Program-made: the position numbers and the translations under genes
NCBI RefSeq assembly: GCF_937981295.1
Contig: NZ_CALJPC010000001.1
Span: forward strand, 6,284 to 70,283
DNA length: 64,000 nucleotides
From: an uncultured Campylobacter sp.
GTDB lineage: Bacteria > Campylobacterota > Campylobacteria > Campylobacterales > Campylobacteraceae
Reading direction: 5' to 3'
In this document: positions 53,355 to 62,232 of the stretch, piece after piece
Layout: the number at the start of each line of letters is the position of its first letter
Position numbering within the stretch: position 1 is the stretch's first letter
Notes under the pieces: generated by a model
Seen by the model: only the letters and a program-made list of their open reading frames with translations
Told to the model about the DNA's origin: nothing
Databases searched by the model: none

Positions 53355-53830
53355 TGATGCTCCTTGGATTGGTTTAGACAATTTAAAATTTGATTTTTGA
53401 CGCTAAAAGCCCTGCCGCTACTTGGGTCTTGGTTGTAGATATCGTCGATTTTATAATCTCCTCCGCTACGGACGAGTTTGTAGATTATAGTCTGCGCACC
53501 GTAGGGGCAGGTTTGAGTTACTACGACAGTATCGCGCTGCCCTAGCTCAAAATCATATTTCGCATCGTCGCAGACATCTTGACCGCCGATTACCGGATCG
53601 TAGTCCAAGCAGCCAACCTCACCTTCGCCAGCAGATGCTTCATCCTGCATAAGCGCAGATTTGAAAGAAGCCGATAAGACATTTTTGTGATCGCCGAAAT
53701 AGGTATCCTTGATGTATAGACTTTTTACTAAACTTATTCTGGCGTCGTTCGCGGAATTTTTCGCGCTATTAGCATCGCTGCCGCTTGCCGACAAAATAGC
53801 ACAAATTATAAAAAATAGAGCTTTTTTCAC
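53351..53830 (-). CDS. Small exported protein, DUF3828-like, unknown function
   Basis: 159 residues from a GTG start with GAGGG upstream. Signal peptide KKALFFIICAILSASG, then a mature domain with SLYIKDTYFGD, LDYDPVIGGQD and YKLVRSGGDYKIDDIYN, the last of which recalls DUF3828-type secreted proteins. No function can be given. It lies between cysE and aspB in a biosynthetic operon, probably by co-transcription rather than shared pathway. Confidence 0.6.
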   Translation of the reverse strand: MKKALFFIICAILSASGSDANSAKNSANDARISLVKSLYIKDTYFGDHKNVLSASFKSALMQDEASAGEGEVGCLDYDPVIGGQDVCDDAKYDFELGQRDTVVVTQTCPYGAQTIIYKLVRSGGDYKIDDIYNQDPSSGRAFSVKNQILNCLNQSKEHQ

Positions 53831-53840
53831 TTTAACCCTC

Positions 53841-54536
53841 TTATTTTAATGATTTCAGATACTCTTCGTAGAATTTATTTAGATCCTCATCCATTGCGGC
53901 GATATCTTTTCTGCCGCTGCAGATGCACTCTTCTAAAATTTCGATACGCTTGATGAGATATTTGATAAGCTCCTGGCTGATATCGGGAATTTTATTATGC
54001 GCTAAAGGATCGCTCTCGCAGCTTCCTAAAATTCTAGCGGGCACGCCCACGGCGGTACAGTTTGGCTCGACATCCTTTACGACGACGGAATTTGCGCCGA
54101 TTTTGGAATTTTCGCCGATGGTGATGTTGCCTAGCACTTTGGCTCCCGCGCCTACTACGACGCCGTTTTGCAGCGTCGGATGGCGCTTGCCGTGCTCTAA
54201 GCTCACGCCGCCGAGAGTGACGCCCTGATAGATCAGACAGTTATCGCCGATGATCGCCGTTTCTCCGATGACAAGCCCCGTAGCGTGGTCGAAAAATACG
54301 CCCGAGCCGATCTGTGCGCCCGGGTTGATATCTACGGCGGTGATTATGCGGCTAAGTCCGCTAATCGCGCGAGCTATGAGCTTAAAACCTCGCTCGTAGA
54401 AAAAATGCGCGAAGCGATAATTTATTAGCGCCCAGACGCCTGGATAGCAGAAAAATATCTCAAATACGCTATTGCATGCGGGGTCTTGACGCAAGGGCTC
54501 GGTAAAGTCTTGTTTTAAAATTTGCCAAAAACTCAT
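53841..54536 (-). CDS. cysE: Serine O-acetyltransferase
   Basis: 231 residues. Activates serine to O-acetylserine for cysteine synthesis. The N-terminal helical part (WALINYRFAHFFYERGFKL) leads to a left-handed beta-helix made of hexapeptide repeats (IGSGVFFDHATGLVIGET, IGDNCLIYQG, LGNITIGENSKIGANS), with the catalytic His in DHATG. The start overlaps the speA stop (ATGA). Confidence 0.93.
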   Translation of the reverse strand: MSFWQILKQDFTEPLRQDPACNSVFEIFFCYPGVWALINYRFAHFFYERGFKLIARAISGLSRIITAVDINPGAQIGSGVFFDHATGLVIGETAIIGDNCLIYQGVTLGGVSLEHGKRHPTLQNGVVVGAGAKVLGNITIGENSKIGANSVVVKDVEPNCTAVGVPARILGSCESDPLAHNKIPDISQELIKYLIKRIEILEECICSGRKDIAAMDEDLNKFYEEYLKSLK

Positions 54537-56371
54537 TTGATTGTCTTTAAGTAGCTATTGTCGTTTAAAAACAGATATAGTTCGCCCAGGATATGCTTTT
54601 TCTCTTTATCTCCGATAAGATTTGATTTTTCGACGCGCTCGTTTAGGCTTTCGCGGATATCTACTACGTCGTAGTCCATATCCTCCAAGATGTCGATGAC
54701 CGATTGAGATTCGATAAAATCCTTGATCTCAAAGCCGCCGTCATCCTTTAAAATCACGGTCGCCTCTGTTGGGTGTGCAAAGAGGTTGTGGCTCATGCCA
54801 AGCACCTCCTGGTAGGCTCCGACAAGAAAAAAGCCCAAAAAATACTCCTCTTTTTCAGGATCGAAATCGTGCAGAAATAGCGGATTTTTTTGACTGTCGA
54901 ATTCTATCTCGCCGTCGCTATCGCAGGTGATATCCCAGATCGACGCCGATAGCGTGGCGCGCTCGTCCAGCCTCTCTAGCGGCATGATCGGGAAGTGCTG
55001 CTTGATGCCCCAAAAATCGGGCAGGCTTTGAAAGATCGAGAAATTTACCAAATAGCGTTCTTGGGCGTTGCCTAAGGAGTTTAAGAAATTGCTGTATTCT
55101 TGCTTGTTGCCTAAAATTCCATACGCCTTTCGCATTATTAGATGAACCAAAATTTCGCCGTTTGAGCGGTCGATCAGATCGACGTATCCTAGATCAAAAA
55201 GGGTAAGCACGCTCTCCATATGCGACATAGCATCGTGCAGATACTCTAGCGCGTTGGACGGCTTTAGAGTTTTATACAGATCGTATAGCTCGGCGACTAC
55301 CGGCGGATTGTCCTTTTTTAGGGCGAGCTTCTCTTCGGCGTATTCTTGGGTAAAAAGCTCCAAAATCGGCGCTACGAGCACCGCATGGCTGGCGGCTACG
55401 TATCTTCCGCTCTCGATAAAGATATCCGGCTCGGCCTCTTTTTTATCCTCTGCGATCGATTTTAGCAAAAAAACCACGTCGTTGGCGTATTCTTTTAGCG
55501 TATAGTTGCGGTTGGAGCTTTCTTTGGCTTGGGAGTATTCGATAGCGAGACCTCCGCCTAAATTTATGGATTTTAAATTTTTTGCGCCCATTTTGCGAAG
55601 CTCGGTGTAGATGTTACCCGCCTCGATGAGGGCCTTTTTGAGCGGATGGATCTCTGTAATCTGTGAGCCGATATGAAAGTGGATCATCGTAAACTGCTCG
55701 ATGAGGTCGTTTTTCTTGAGTAAGTTTATCGCCTCTATAAGCTCGGTCGAGGTAAGACCGAATTTAGAATTTATCCCGCCGCTTTTCGCCCACATACCAC
55801 TTCCGGAGTTGTGCAGCCTGATGCGAAGCCCGATGAATGGCTTTGGCGCGAATCGCTCCTTAGCCGTTTCGATGATGGTTTCAAGCTCGTTTAACCCCTC
55901 GATCGTAAGCGTTACGTTATGCCCCATCTCTGCGGCGATGAAGCCGATATTGATGAGCTCCTTATCTTTAAAACCGTTTACGGTGATCGGCGCGCCGTAT
56001 TTGTTATACGCCATTGCTAGCAGCAGTTCGGGCTTGCTGCCGGCCTCGAGTCCGTATCCGTAAGGCTCGCCGATATCGACTAAATTTTTAACGAAGCCCG
56101 GGAATTGATTTACCTTAAGCGGATAGACGGCGTGGAATTTTCCCTTGTAATCAAACTCCTTAATAGCGCGGTTAAAATTTGAGTAAATTTCAACGATCTG
56201 CTTTTTGATGAGGTGCGGGAAGCGCAGCAGTATCGGGCCTCGCACGCCGTCTGCGCGGATCTCTTTTATGATATCTACCAAAGGCTGCTTGAAATCGGAG
56301 TTTAGGCATAGTTTGCCGCCGTCTATCGTGAAGTTGGAATTCCCCCAAATATTTAGTCCGTAATCGCTCAT
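54533..56371 (-). CDS. speA: Biosynthetic arginine decarboxylase
   Basis: 612 residues, PLP enzyme converting arginine to agmatine, first step of a polyamine route. PLP-Lys site HAVYPLKVNQ (about residue 83-92), FHIGSQITEIHPLK, GGGLAIEYS, and C-terminal SIWDITCDSDGEIEFD are family hallmarks, and length is normal for the fold III SpeA. Overlaps hisS and cysE by ATGA junctions. Confidence 0.95.
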   Translation of the reverse strand: MSDYGLNIWGNSNFTIDGGKLCLNSDFKQPLVDIIKEIRADGVRGPILLRFPHLIKKQIVEIYSNFNRAIKEFDYKGKFHAVYPLKVNQFPGFVKNLVDIGEPYGYGLEAGSKPELLLAMAYNKYGAPITVNGFKDKELINIGFIAAEMGHNVTLTIEGLNELETIIETAKERFAPKPFIGLRIRLHNSGSGMWAKSGGINSKFGLTSTELIEAINLLKKNDLIEQFTMIHFHIGSQITEIHPLKKALIEAGNIYTELRKMGAKNLKSINLGGGLAIEYSQAKESSNRNYTLKEYANDVVFLLKSIAEDKKEAEPDIFIESGRYVAASHAVLVAPILELFTQEYAEEKLALKKDNPPVVAELYDLYKTLKPSNALEYLHDAMSHMESVLTLFDLGYVDLIDRSNGEILVHLIMRKAYGILGNKQEYSNFLNSLGNAQERYLVNFSIFQSLPDFWGIKQHFPIMPLERLDERATLSASIWDITCDSDGEIEFDSQKNPLFLHDFDPEKEEYFLGFFLVGAYQEVLGMSHNLFAHPTEATVILKDDGGFEIKDFIESQSVIDILEDMDYDVVDIRESLNERVEKSNLIGDKEKKHILGELYLFLNDNSYLKTIK

Positions 56372-57609
56372 GCTCTATCCTTAAAAAATGCTTCGACCTC
56401 TTTAAATTTAATCGCAAAGGTGCTTTGATCTTCCAAATTTTTGCACCATACCTCGGCGCGATCAAACTCGTCCTGCCCGATGCAAAGGCAAAATTTCACC
56501 TCCGCCCCGTCGGCCGCTTTTAAATGCTTGGCTAGGCTCTTGGGCTCGTATGAAATTTGAGTTTTACAAAGCTTTCGCAGCTTTAGCGCAAATGAAAACG
56601 CCGTGCTAACAAACGCCTCATCCAGCGCGCCGATATAAAGACCCTCGCGCTCTTGAGGGGCTTCACGCGTTTTTAAAATTTCGGCTATTCGCTCGATACC
56701 GATCGCGAAGCCCACGCCCGCCGTCTTTCTACCGCCTAAAAACTCCACGAGCCTGTCGTAGCGCCCGCCGCCGCCTACGGCGCTTTGCGCGCCAAGCTCG
56801 CTTGAGACGAACTCAAAGGCGGTTTTGCAGTAGTAATCAAGCCCGCGCACGAGCTTCGCATCAATCTCAAATTTTTGTCCGTTTTGGGTTAAAATTCTTT
56901 GCAGCTGCGCAAATTCCGCGGCGCAGGCGTCGTTTAAATTTTCAGTTATAAGAGGCGCGGTGGCTAAAATTTTCTGGCAGCTTTCGTTTTTGCAGTCCAG
57001 TACGCGGATCGGATTGGTGTCGATGCGCCTTTGGCAGTCCTCGCAGAGCTTGTCTTCGCGTTCTTGCAAGAAATTTACGAGCTTGGTTTTATACGCGGGC
57101 ATGCACTCCTCATCGCCTAAAGAGTTGATTTTAAGCGTTGCGGAGACATTCAGCTCGCGTAAAATTTGAGCTAACATCAAAATCACGCTCGCATCCTCAT
57201 AGACGCTATTTTCGCCGAAACACTCGACGCCGAATTGATGAAACTCGCGCAGACGCCCCTTTTGCGGGCGCTCATAGCGAAACATTGAGCCTTGATAATA
57301 AAATTTATGCACGCCGCCGCTGCGGTCTAGCTTTTTTTCGATAAAGGCGCGCACGACGCCTGCGGTGCCTTCGGGGCGCAGGCAGACGCTATCGCCGCTT
57401 TTGTCGCTAAACTCATACATCTCCTTGCCGACGATGTCGCTGCTCTCGCCGACGCTACGGCGAAATAGCGCGGTCTGCTCGAGTTTGGGCGTTTCGATGA
57501 GGCAAAAGCCGTAATTGCGCGCCACGCGCTCGCACACGTTTAAAATTTGCGAGTAGATGCGCGCCTGTTCGTCCAAAATATCGTTCATACCGCGAAGTGC
57601 CTTGATCAT
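56368..57609 (-). CDS. hisS: Histidyl-tRNA synthetase
   Basis: 413 residues, class II synthetase. Motif 1 region GMNDIL, motif 2 SMFRYERPQKGRLREFHQFG (about residue 108), the histidine-binding loops LVRGLDYYCKTAFEF and GGGRYDRLVEFLGG, motif 3 GVGFAIGIERI, and a C-terminal anticodon-binding domain. First gene of a five-gene minus-strand operon with speA, cysE, a small exported protein and aspB. AAAGGA lies upstream of the ATG. Confidence 0.96.
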   Translation of the reverse strand: MIKALRGMNDILDEQARIYSQILNVCERVARNYGFCLIETPKLEQTALFRRSVGESSDIVGKEMYEFSDKSGDSVCLRPEGTAGVVRAFIEKKLDRSGGVHKFYYQGSMFRYERPQKGRLREFHQFGVECFGENSVYEDASVILMLAQILRELNVSATLKINSLGDEECMPAYKTKLVNFLQEREDKLCEDCQRRIDTNPIRVLDCKNESCQKILATAPLITENLNDACAAEFAQLQRILTQNGQKFEIDAKLVRGLDYYCKTAFEFVSSELGAQSAVGGGGRYDRLVEFLGGRKTAGVGFAIGIERIAEILKTREAPQEREGLYIGALDEAFVSTAFSFALKLRKLCKTQISYEPKSLAKHLKAADGAEVKFCLCIGQDEFDRAEVWCKNLEDQSTFAIKFKEVEAFFKDRA

Positions 57610-58104
57610 CGATAAAATCCTTTGTGAAATTTTAAAATTTTCAAATTTTTGCGGCGATTATAGTTAAATTTTCCTAAATTTTAAGCCCTGCCGCTCGCAG
57701 CAACGTATCGATTCTGCTTATTTGCATCGCGCGCCGCGATGATTTTAAAATTTCAAATTTATTTTTAAAATGCGGATTGCGCGATCTTTGAGAATTGTTT
57801 TAAACGATTGGCGTTTATAAAATTTACGGCACAACGATCGGCGGACGGCTTCTAATATTGCGTGCCGAGAGTTTGCAAATACAGCGCCAGGCTTACAAAA
57901 ACAGCGCGCCGCTGAATTTAATGTATCTCGCACTGCGAAGCGGTTTGATTTTAAAATTTAATTTGCAATGTGTCGCGCCAGCTCGCCGTACGCTTCGTAA
58001 ATTTAAAGCGCTACGCAAAATTTTAAATTTTACCGCGGCGCAGATCGCGCGCCGTTTCGGATTGGACGTCTATTTTAAACCGGCTAAGCTCGGCGGTAAA
58101 ATTT
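57610..58104. other. Gap upstream of hisS
   Basis: No gene. AAATTTTAAAATTT tracts occur near 57630, 57745 and 58017. The hisS promoter should be in the right-hand first 100 bases, but no clear box pair was found. Confidence 0.45.
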
Positions 58105-58587
58105 CTACTTTGCCTCCTTGAAGCTCAAGAATTCCTCGTAGCGGCGATCGATGATCTCTTTGATCTCGGCGTAATTTTGCGGCGAGTTTTCTATGTAAAA
58201 ATAGGCGTTGTCGAAGTTTTTATCGCCAAATTTGCGCGCGACGAAATCGTCGTAATCTTGCAAATACCAGCCGTGCGTTTTGGCAAATTTCGTGCGGTCC
58301 GTGGTGTAGTAGGCCTTCGCAAAGGCCTTGCCCGCGGTGTTTAGCTCCTCGCTGCCTAGCACGCCGTCCATGGCGCCAAAGAAATACCCGCGATAATCAA
58401 AGCTATCGTCCATCCGCGCTATATCGTCCGCAAAGTCCGCCGCGAAGTCCTTGGAGTAGAGCTTGCGCTCCATACACCAGTGGAAGAAAAACGCGATGTG
58501 CGTCGCGCCGTTTTCCTGCGGGATATCTGTCGGCGCATTTTTCGCGCCCCAGTGCCATTTTGCCTTGTCGTAGGTCACGTAAGCCAT
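58105..58587 (-). CDS. DUF7832-like protein of unknown function
   Basis: 160 residues from ATG 58587, with AAAGGAG upstream. KAKWHWG near the start and GATHIAFFFHWCMERKL (about residues 27-43) match the DUF7832 family, which contains a conserved W-H and HI..F..WC pattern. DDYDDFVARKFGD and a C-terminal YEEFLSFKE helix follow. Members occur singly or near polymorphic-toxin loci, but no toxin gene is seen here. Function unknown; probably cytoplasmic. Confidence 0.65.
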   Translation of the reverse strand: MAYVTYDKAKWHWGAKNAPTDIPQENGATHIAFFFHWCMERKLYSKDFAADFADDIARMDDSFDYRGYFFGAMDGVLGSEELNTAGKAFAKAYYTTDRTKFAKTHGWYLQDYDDFVARKFGDKNFDNAYFYIENSPQNYAEIKEIIDRRYEEFLSFKEAK

Positions 58588-58799
58588 TTTGCTCTCCTTT
58601 TTTTGGACTTTAAGTTGCATAAATTTTAGAAATTAAAAGCAAACAAGGCTTGGTAAAGCTCTAAATTTTATCCGATGCAATCTGCGCCGTGAAATTTCAA
58701 ATTTTATATCAGATCGCCCATTATCTCATAATCGCATTCGCTTCGTAAAATTTTGCCGCGGCTAAATTACGTTTAAATTCTATCACATCTCGTAGAATT

Positions 58800-61607
58800 T
58801 CATGCACCCCGTCCTATGTCTTTTAGTCGCTGTTTTGCCGCAGCCGTCACGTCCTCTTCGTAATCATACCACGTAAACATCGCGCCGTGCTGTACCGAGC
58901 CGCCCAGCAGATCGCCTCCTTGGCGGTTTTTCAGATCGATATTTGCGACCTTAAATCCGTCTAGTGTCGCTGCGAACTCGCGCAGGCGCTGCGGCGGGGA
59001 TTTGAGCTTGGTGTAGAGGTAGCAGCGCCCCGCCTGGCCTTTGCGCCCGACGCGTCCGCGCAGCTGATGAAGCGACGCGAGCCCCATTCGCTCGGCGCCC
59101 ACGATTAAAATGACGCTAAGCCGCGGCAGCGAGATGCCCACTTCGACGATCGTCGTAGTTATCAGTAGCCGTCCTTCGTCGCGGAAGCGGCGCAGGACCT
59201 CCTCCTTGTCCTTGTCGCTGCCGTGGGTAATCATTACGTCCGCAAACTGAGCCTTCCAAAACGGCGCCGCCTCCTCAAGGCTTTGATAGACCGAGCTTTC
59301 GCTTTGCTGCACGAGCGGATAGACGATGATCGCTTGATTGCCCACGGCGAGCTCGCGGCGCAGATCCTGCATAAAGCCCGTAAATCCGTCATTTTGCAGG
59401 ATTTTTGTTTTGATCTGCTTTTCAAACGGCAGCTGTTTTAAAAAGCTAAAGCTCACAAGCTCGGACTGGATCATGCTTAGCGTGCGCGGTATCGGCGTGG
59501 CGCTAAATTGAATGAAATGCGCGCGAAACTCGCCGCTCCCCGTGAGGCGCGCAATCTTTTCGCGCTGATTCGAGCCGAAGCGGTGCTGCTCATCGACCAT
59601 TATGAGATTTGACGGCGCGAGCTCGTGGTAGAGCAGGGCGTGAGTGCCGATGATAAGGTGCGCGCCTGCGAAATTCGGCTCGCGATCGCCGCTTTTTACG
59701 AGCAGGACTTTGATCTGCGGCGGCAGCAGACGGAGAGCTTCGGCGTAAATCTGCTCGGCTAGGATGCTCGTAGGCGCCATCAGATAGCTGATGCGCGGGT
59801 AATTCATCGCCGCGCTCGCGAGGATCACGAGCGTCTTGCCGCTGCCTACGTCGCCCATGACGACGCGGCGGCGTGCCAGAGGGCTTTGCAGATCGCTAGC
59901 GATGTCTTTTATCGCTCTCAGCTGATCGCGCGTAGGCTCAAAAGGAAGTGAAGCAAGCCAGTCTGAAATGTCGTGCAGCGGGTAAATTTGCGCAGGGAAG
60001 CTCGTTTTTTTTGCGCTTAGCTTTTGCAGGTAGTTTAGAATTTCGACAAATTTCAGCGTGCGTAAAATTTCAGCACCGCTCATAGATGCGACGGCTGCAG
60101 CCTGTACAGCCTCGGCGGCGCTTGCGGTCTGAGCGATCGTAGGCTTTGCGGTTGCAGTCTGCACGGCTACTACCGCCTGAACATTTTTGATTTGATCGCA
60201 CGCAGGCTGCGCGCCCGCAGCTTGCGTGCTCAAAGTTTGGATGGTCGCGAATTGCGCGCTCGCTACTTGGCTTGAAGTTTGGATTGTTGCGGGTTGCATA
60301 CCTGCTTCTTGAGTTTGGGGGGTTACGGGTTGCAAATTTGCGATTCGAACGTCTGAAGTTTGAATCTCTGCGGGGTGTGTATCTACGTCTTGGGTACTTG
60401 CAATTTGTTGCGCGACTATGGCTTGCTCGGCTATGGACTGCGCGGTCGCGACATGCTCTAGCATGGGTTGCACGATTGCTGCTTGAACGTCTGCTGACCG
60501 TGTCGCTGTTTGGGCGATGAATACTAGGTCGTTTGAAATTTTATTGCTGTTCGCCGCCGCTTCATTATCGGCTTTGAAGTCGTCCGAAATTTCATCCTCA
60601 CGCGCCTCGGCGCCGTTTGCGGCAAGAAAATCCTCGTCGCTTTGGACGTTAAAATTTTTGTCGTTATAAATCTCCTCCTCGCGCGCCTGAGGTTCCTCGC
60701 CGTCCAAAATTTTATCGCTCACAGCCTCTCCGCTGTGGATATTTTGGCTGGGCGAGGCTTCTGCGCCATTTGGAATTCCGCCGCTTAAAATTTCATTCGC
60801 CGCGCCGTGCTTTGTCTCGCAGGCAAGAACTCCGCCATTTTGCGGATGGACTGAAATTTCATCATTTTGCGATCTGCTGTTTAAAATTTCGGCGGCGGCG
60901 GAGTTTTGCGAGCTTGTAATTTCGTTGTTATCTAAAATTCCATCGTCATTTAAAATTTTATCGCTGCTTGAAATTTCGTCTCTTAAAATTTCATTCCCGT
61001 TCGGAATTTTGCCGCTGTTTGAAACGTCGTCGCGCTCGCCGAAATTTTCCGCGCCGCCCTCCTTGAGCTGCCTATTTAGCGCGGCTAGCATTCGCACGCT
61101 GCGCGGCGAGCTCTCGTGTAGCGCGAGCAGTACCGCCGCCTCGTCCGCGCGCAGCCCGCAGCCTAGAAGCGCACTCGCGCTTAGATATTTTTTGATCAGC
61201 TTTTGCACCGCGGCGTCGCTCAGCGCAGCTTTGTATTTGGGCGCGATCCTACCCGGCTCGCTTACGATTTTTGGGTTTACGAACTGCCACGAGCCGAAGC
61301 TCTCGTCGCATTTGCCGTGGATGAAGAATTTTTTGCCGCGCTTGAAGGCGCCGAAGTGCCAGTTTTTGGCGTTGAAGATCACGATTTTGATCTCGCGCTC
61401 CCAGCTGAGGCAGTGCGCCGTGACGATGAGCATCGAGCCGCGCCTGTGCTGGAAGAGGCACTCGACCTCCGCCGTGCTCTCGCCCGCGCAGGGCGCGTCC
61501 CTCACGCTTAGATCGTCGAAGCTTTTGGGCAGAAGCAGCGCCAGATCCAAAAGCGTCGTAATGCCCGCCTTTTGCAGCGTCGCCGCGTCTTTTGCTTCAA
61601 AAATCAA
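58800..61607 (-). CDS. recG: ATP-dependent DNA helicase RecG with a large low-complexity insertion
   Basis: 935 residues; epsilonproteobacterial RecG is normally near 600. The wedge/OB region is at about 1-190. The helicase part from about 540 has Walker A MGDVGSGKTLV, MVDEQHRFG (motif II), FSATPIPRTL and the C-terminal VEVGISLPRLSVI, LHQLRGRVGR. Between about 200 and 515 lies an insertion: first hexapeptide-like units (SSDKIL, NDDGIL, DNNEIT), then a Gln/Ala/Thr/Val-rich part (ATIQTS, AVQTATA). The start is TTG with AAGGA six bases upstream. It remodels stalled replication forks. Confidence 0.92.
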   Translation of the reverse strand: MIFEAKDAATLQKAGITTLLDLALLLPKSFDDLSVRDAPCAGESTAEVECLFQHRRGSMLIVTAHCLSWEREIKIVIFNAKNWHFGAFKRGKKFFIHGKCDESFGSWQFVNPKIVSEPGRIAPKYKAALSDAAVQKLIKKYLSASALLGCGLRADEAAVLLALHESSPRSVRMLAALNRQLKEGGAENFGERDDVSNSGKIPNGNEILRDEISSSDKILNDDGILDNNEITSSQNSAAAEILNSRSQNDEISVHPQNGGVLACETKHGAANEILSGGIPNGAEASPSQNIHSGEAVSDKILDGEEPQAREEEIYNDKNFNVQSDEDFLAANGAEAREDEISDDFKADNEAAANSNKISNDLVFIAQTATRSADVQAAIVQPMLEHVATAQSIAEQAIVAQQIASTQDVDTHPAEIQTSDVRIANLQPVTPQTQEAGMQPATIQTSSQVASAQFATIQTLSTQAAGAQPACDQIKNVQAVVAVQTATAKPTIAQTASAAEAVQAAAVASMSGAEILRTLKFVEILNYLQKLSAKKTSFPAQIYPLHDISDWLASLPFEPTRDQLRAIKDIASDLQSPLARRRVVMGDVGSGKTLVILASAAMNYPRISYLMAPTSILAEQIYAEALRLLPPQIKVLLVKSGDREPNFAGAHLIIGTHALLYHELAPSNLIMVDEQHRFGSNQREKIARLTGSGEFRAHFIQFSATPIPRTLSMIQSELVSFSFLKQLPFEKQIKTKILQNDGFTGFMQDLRRELAVGNQAIIVYPLVQQSESSVYQSLEEAAPFWKAQFADVMITHGSDKDKEEVLRRFRDEGRLLITTTIVEVGISLPRLSVILIVGAERMGLASLHQLRGRVGRKGQAGRCYLYTKLKSPPQRLREFAATLDGFKVANIDLKNRQGGDLLGGSVQHGAMFTWYDYEEDVTAAAKQRLKDIGRGA
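60060..60530 (-). repeat. Gln/Thr/Ala/Val-coding repeat block in recG
   Basis: Plus-strand pieces such as GTTTGGAT(G/T)GT(C/T)GCG and GGGTTGC recur; in the coding frame they give ATIQTS, ATIQTL, AVQTAT and VTPQTQ units of about 6-9 residues, and the block is nearly free of charged residues. Confidence 0.6.
60853..61040 (-). repeat. 18-base AAAATTT-cored repeats in recG
   Basis: Plus-strand AAAATTT-like cores begin at 60916, 60934, 60952, 60970, 60985, 61003 and 61021: spacings 18, 18, 18, 15, 18 and 18. Two further cores lie at 60853 and 60883. They encode six-residue units ending in EI, KIL or GIL. Confidence 0.75.
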
Positions 61608-62232
61608 TTTTCATCCTTTAAATTTGATAGGCGTTTAAGCCCTTGCGCTGTGAAATTCTATGCGCCGCAGTGGAATCGTCCGCCTAAATTTGATCGAAAT
61701 TTTACGCGCCGCATCGAACGCTTGCTTAAATTTGCTCGAAATTTCGTTATTGTGGCAAATTTACTCGCCGGCTGCGCCTGTAAATTTTACTCATTTGCGC
61801 GCACTTTGTTTGGCAACCGCGTCTTTGCGGTGCGCACCTCGTTTTAGAACATAGCGCGATCGCTTGAAATTTCACGGCGCGATTTGCGAACCGTACGATC
61901 CAAAAGATATGCACGCGCACAGTCTTTTAAATTTCGCGGCGCGGCTTGCAAACGGCGGGCGAAATCGGGCTTTGATTTTGCGCGCTGAATTTTACCGAGC
62001 CGCACACGGCGTCTTTAAATTTACCACTTTTGTAAGGCTCGTAAATTTAATCGCTTCTTGCAAAGCCCCGCAAATTTTAGCGCGACGCGCGACGCAGGCG
62101 CGGTTTTAAATTTAAACGCACAAGCTGTACGCAAACGGAGCGTAAAAGTAAAATTTAGCGCCGTCTGCGCCGCTTTATAAATTTAAAATTTATCCAAATT
62201 TTATGCCGACTGCAGATACGCGCCGCGACGGA
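61608..62232. other. Gap between recG and the M16 homologue
   Basis: Short plus-strand open frames (61572-62109) have no ribosome binding site and read AAATTT-rich repeats (for example TAAATTTGATCGAAATTTTACGCGCCGC and TAAATTTGCTCGAAATTTCG blocks about 60 bases apart); they are not called as genes. Confidence 0.45.

Noticed and set aside
60925..61638. Plus-strand open frame of 237 codons opposite recG
   Set aside because: Antisense shadow of the recG 5' part and its repeats; no recognisable domain.
61572..62109. Open frames after recG
   Set aside because: Low-complexity AAATTT repeats, no ribosome binding site, overlapping frames.
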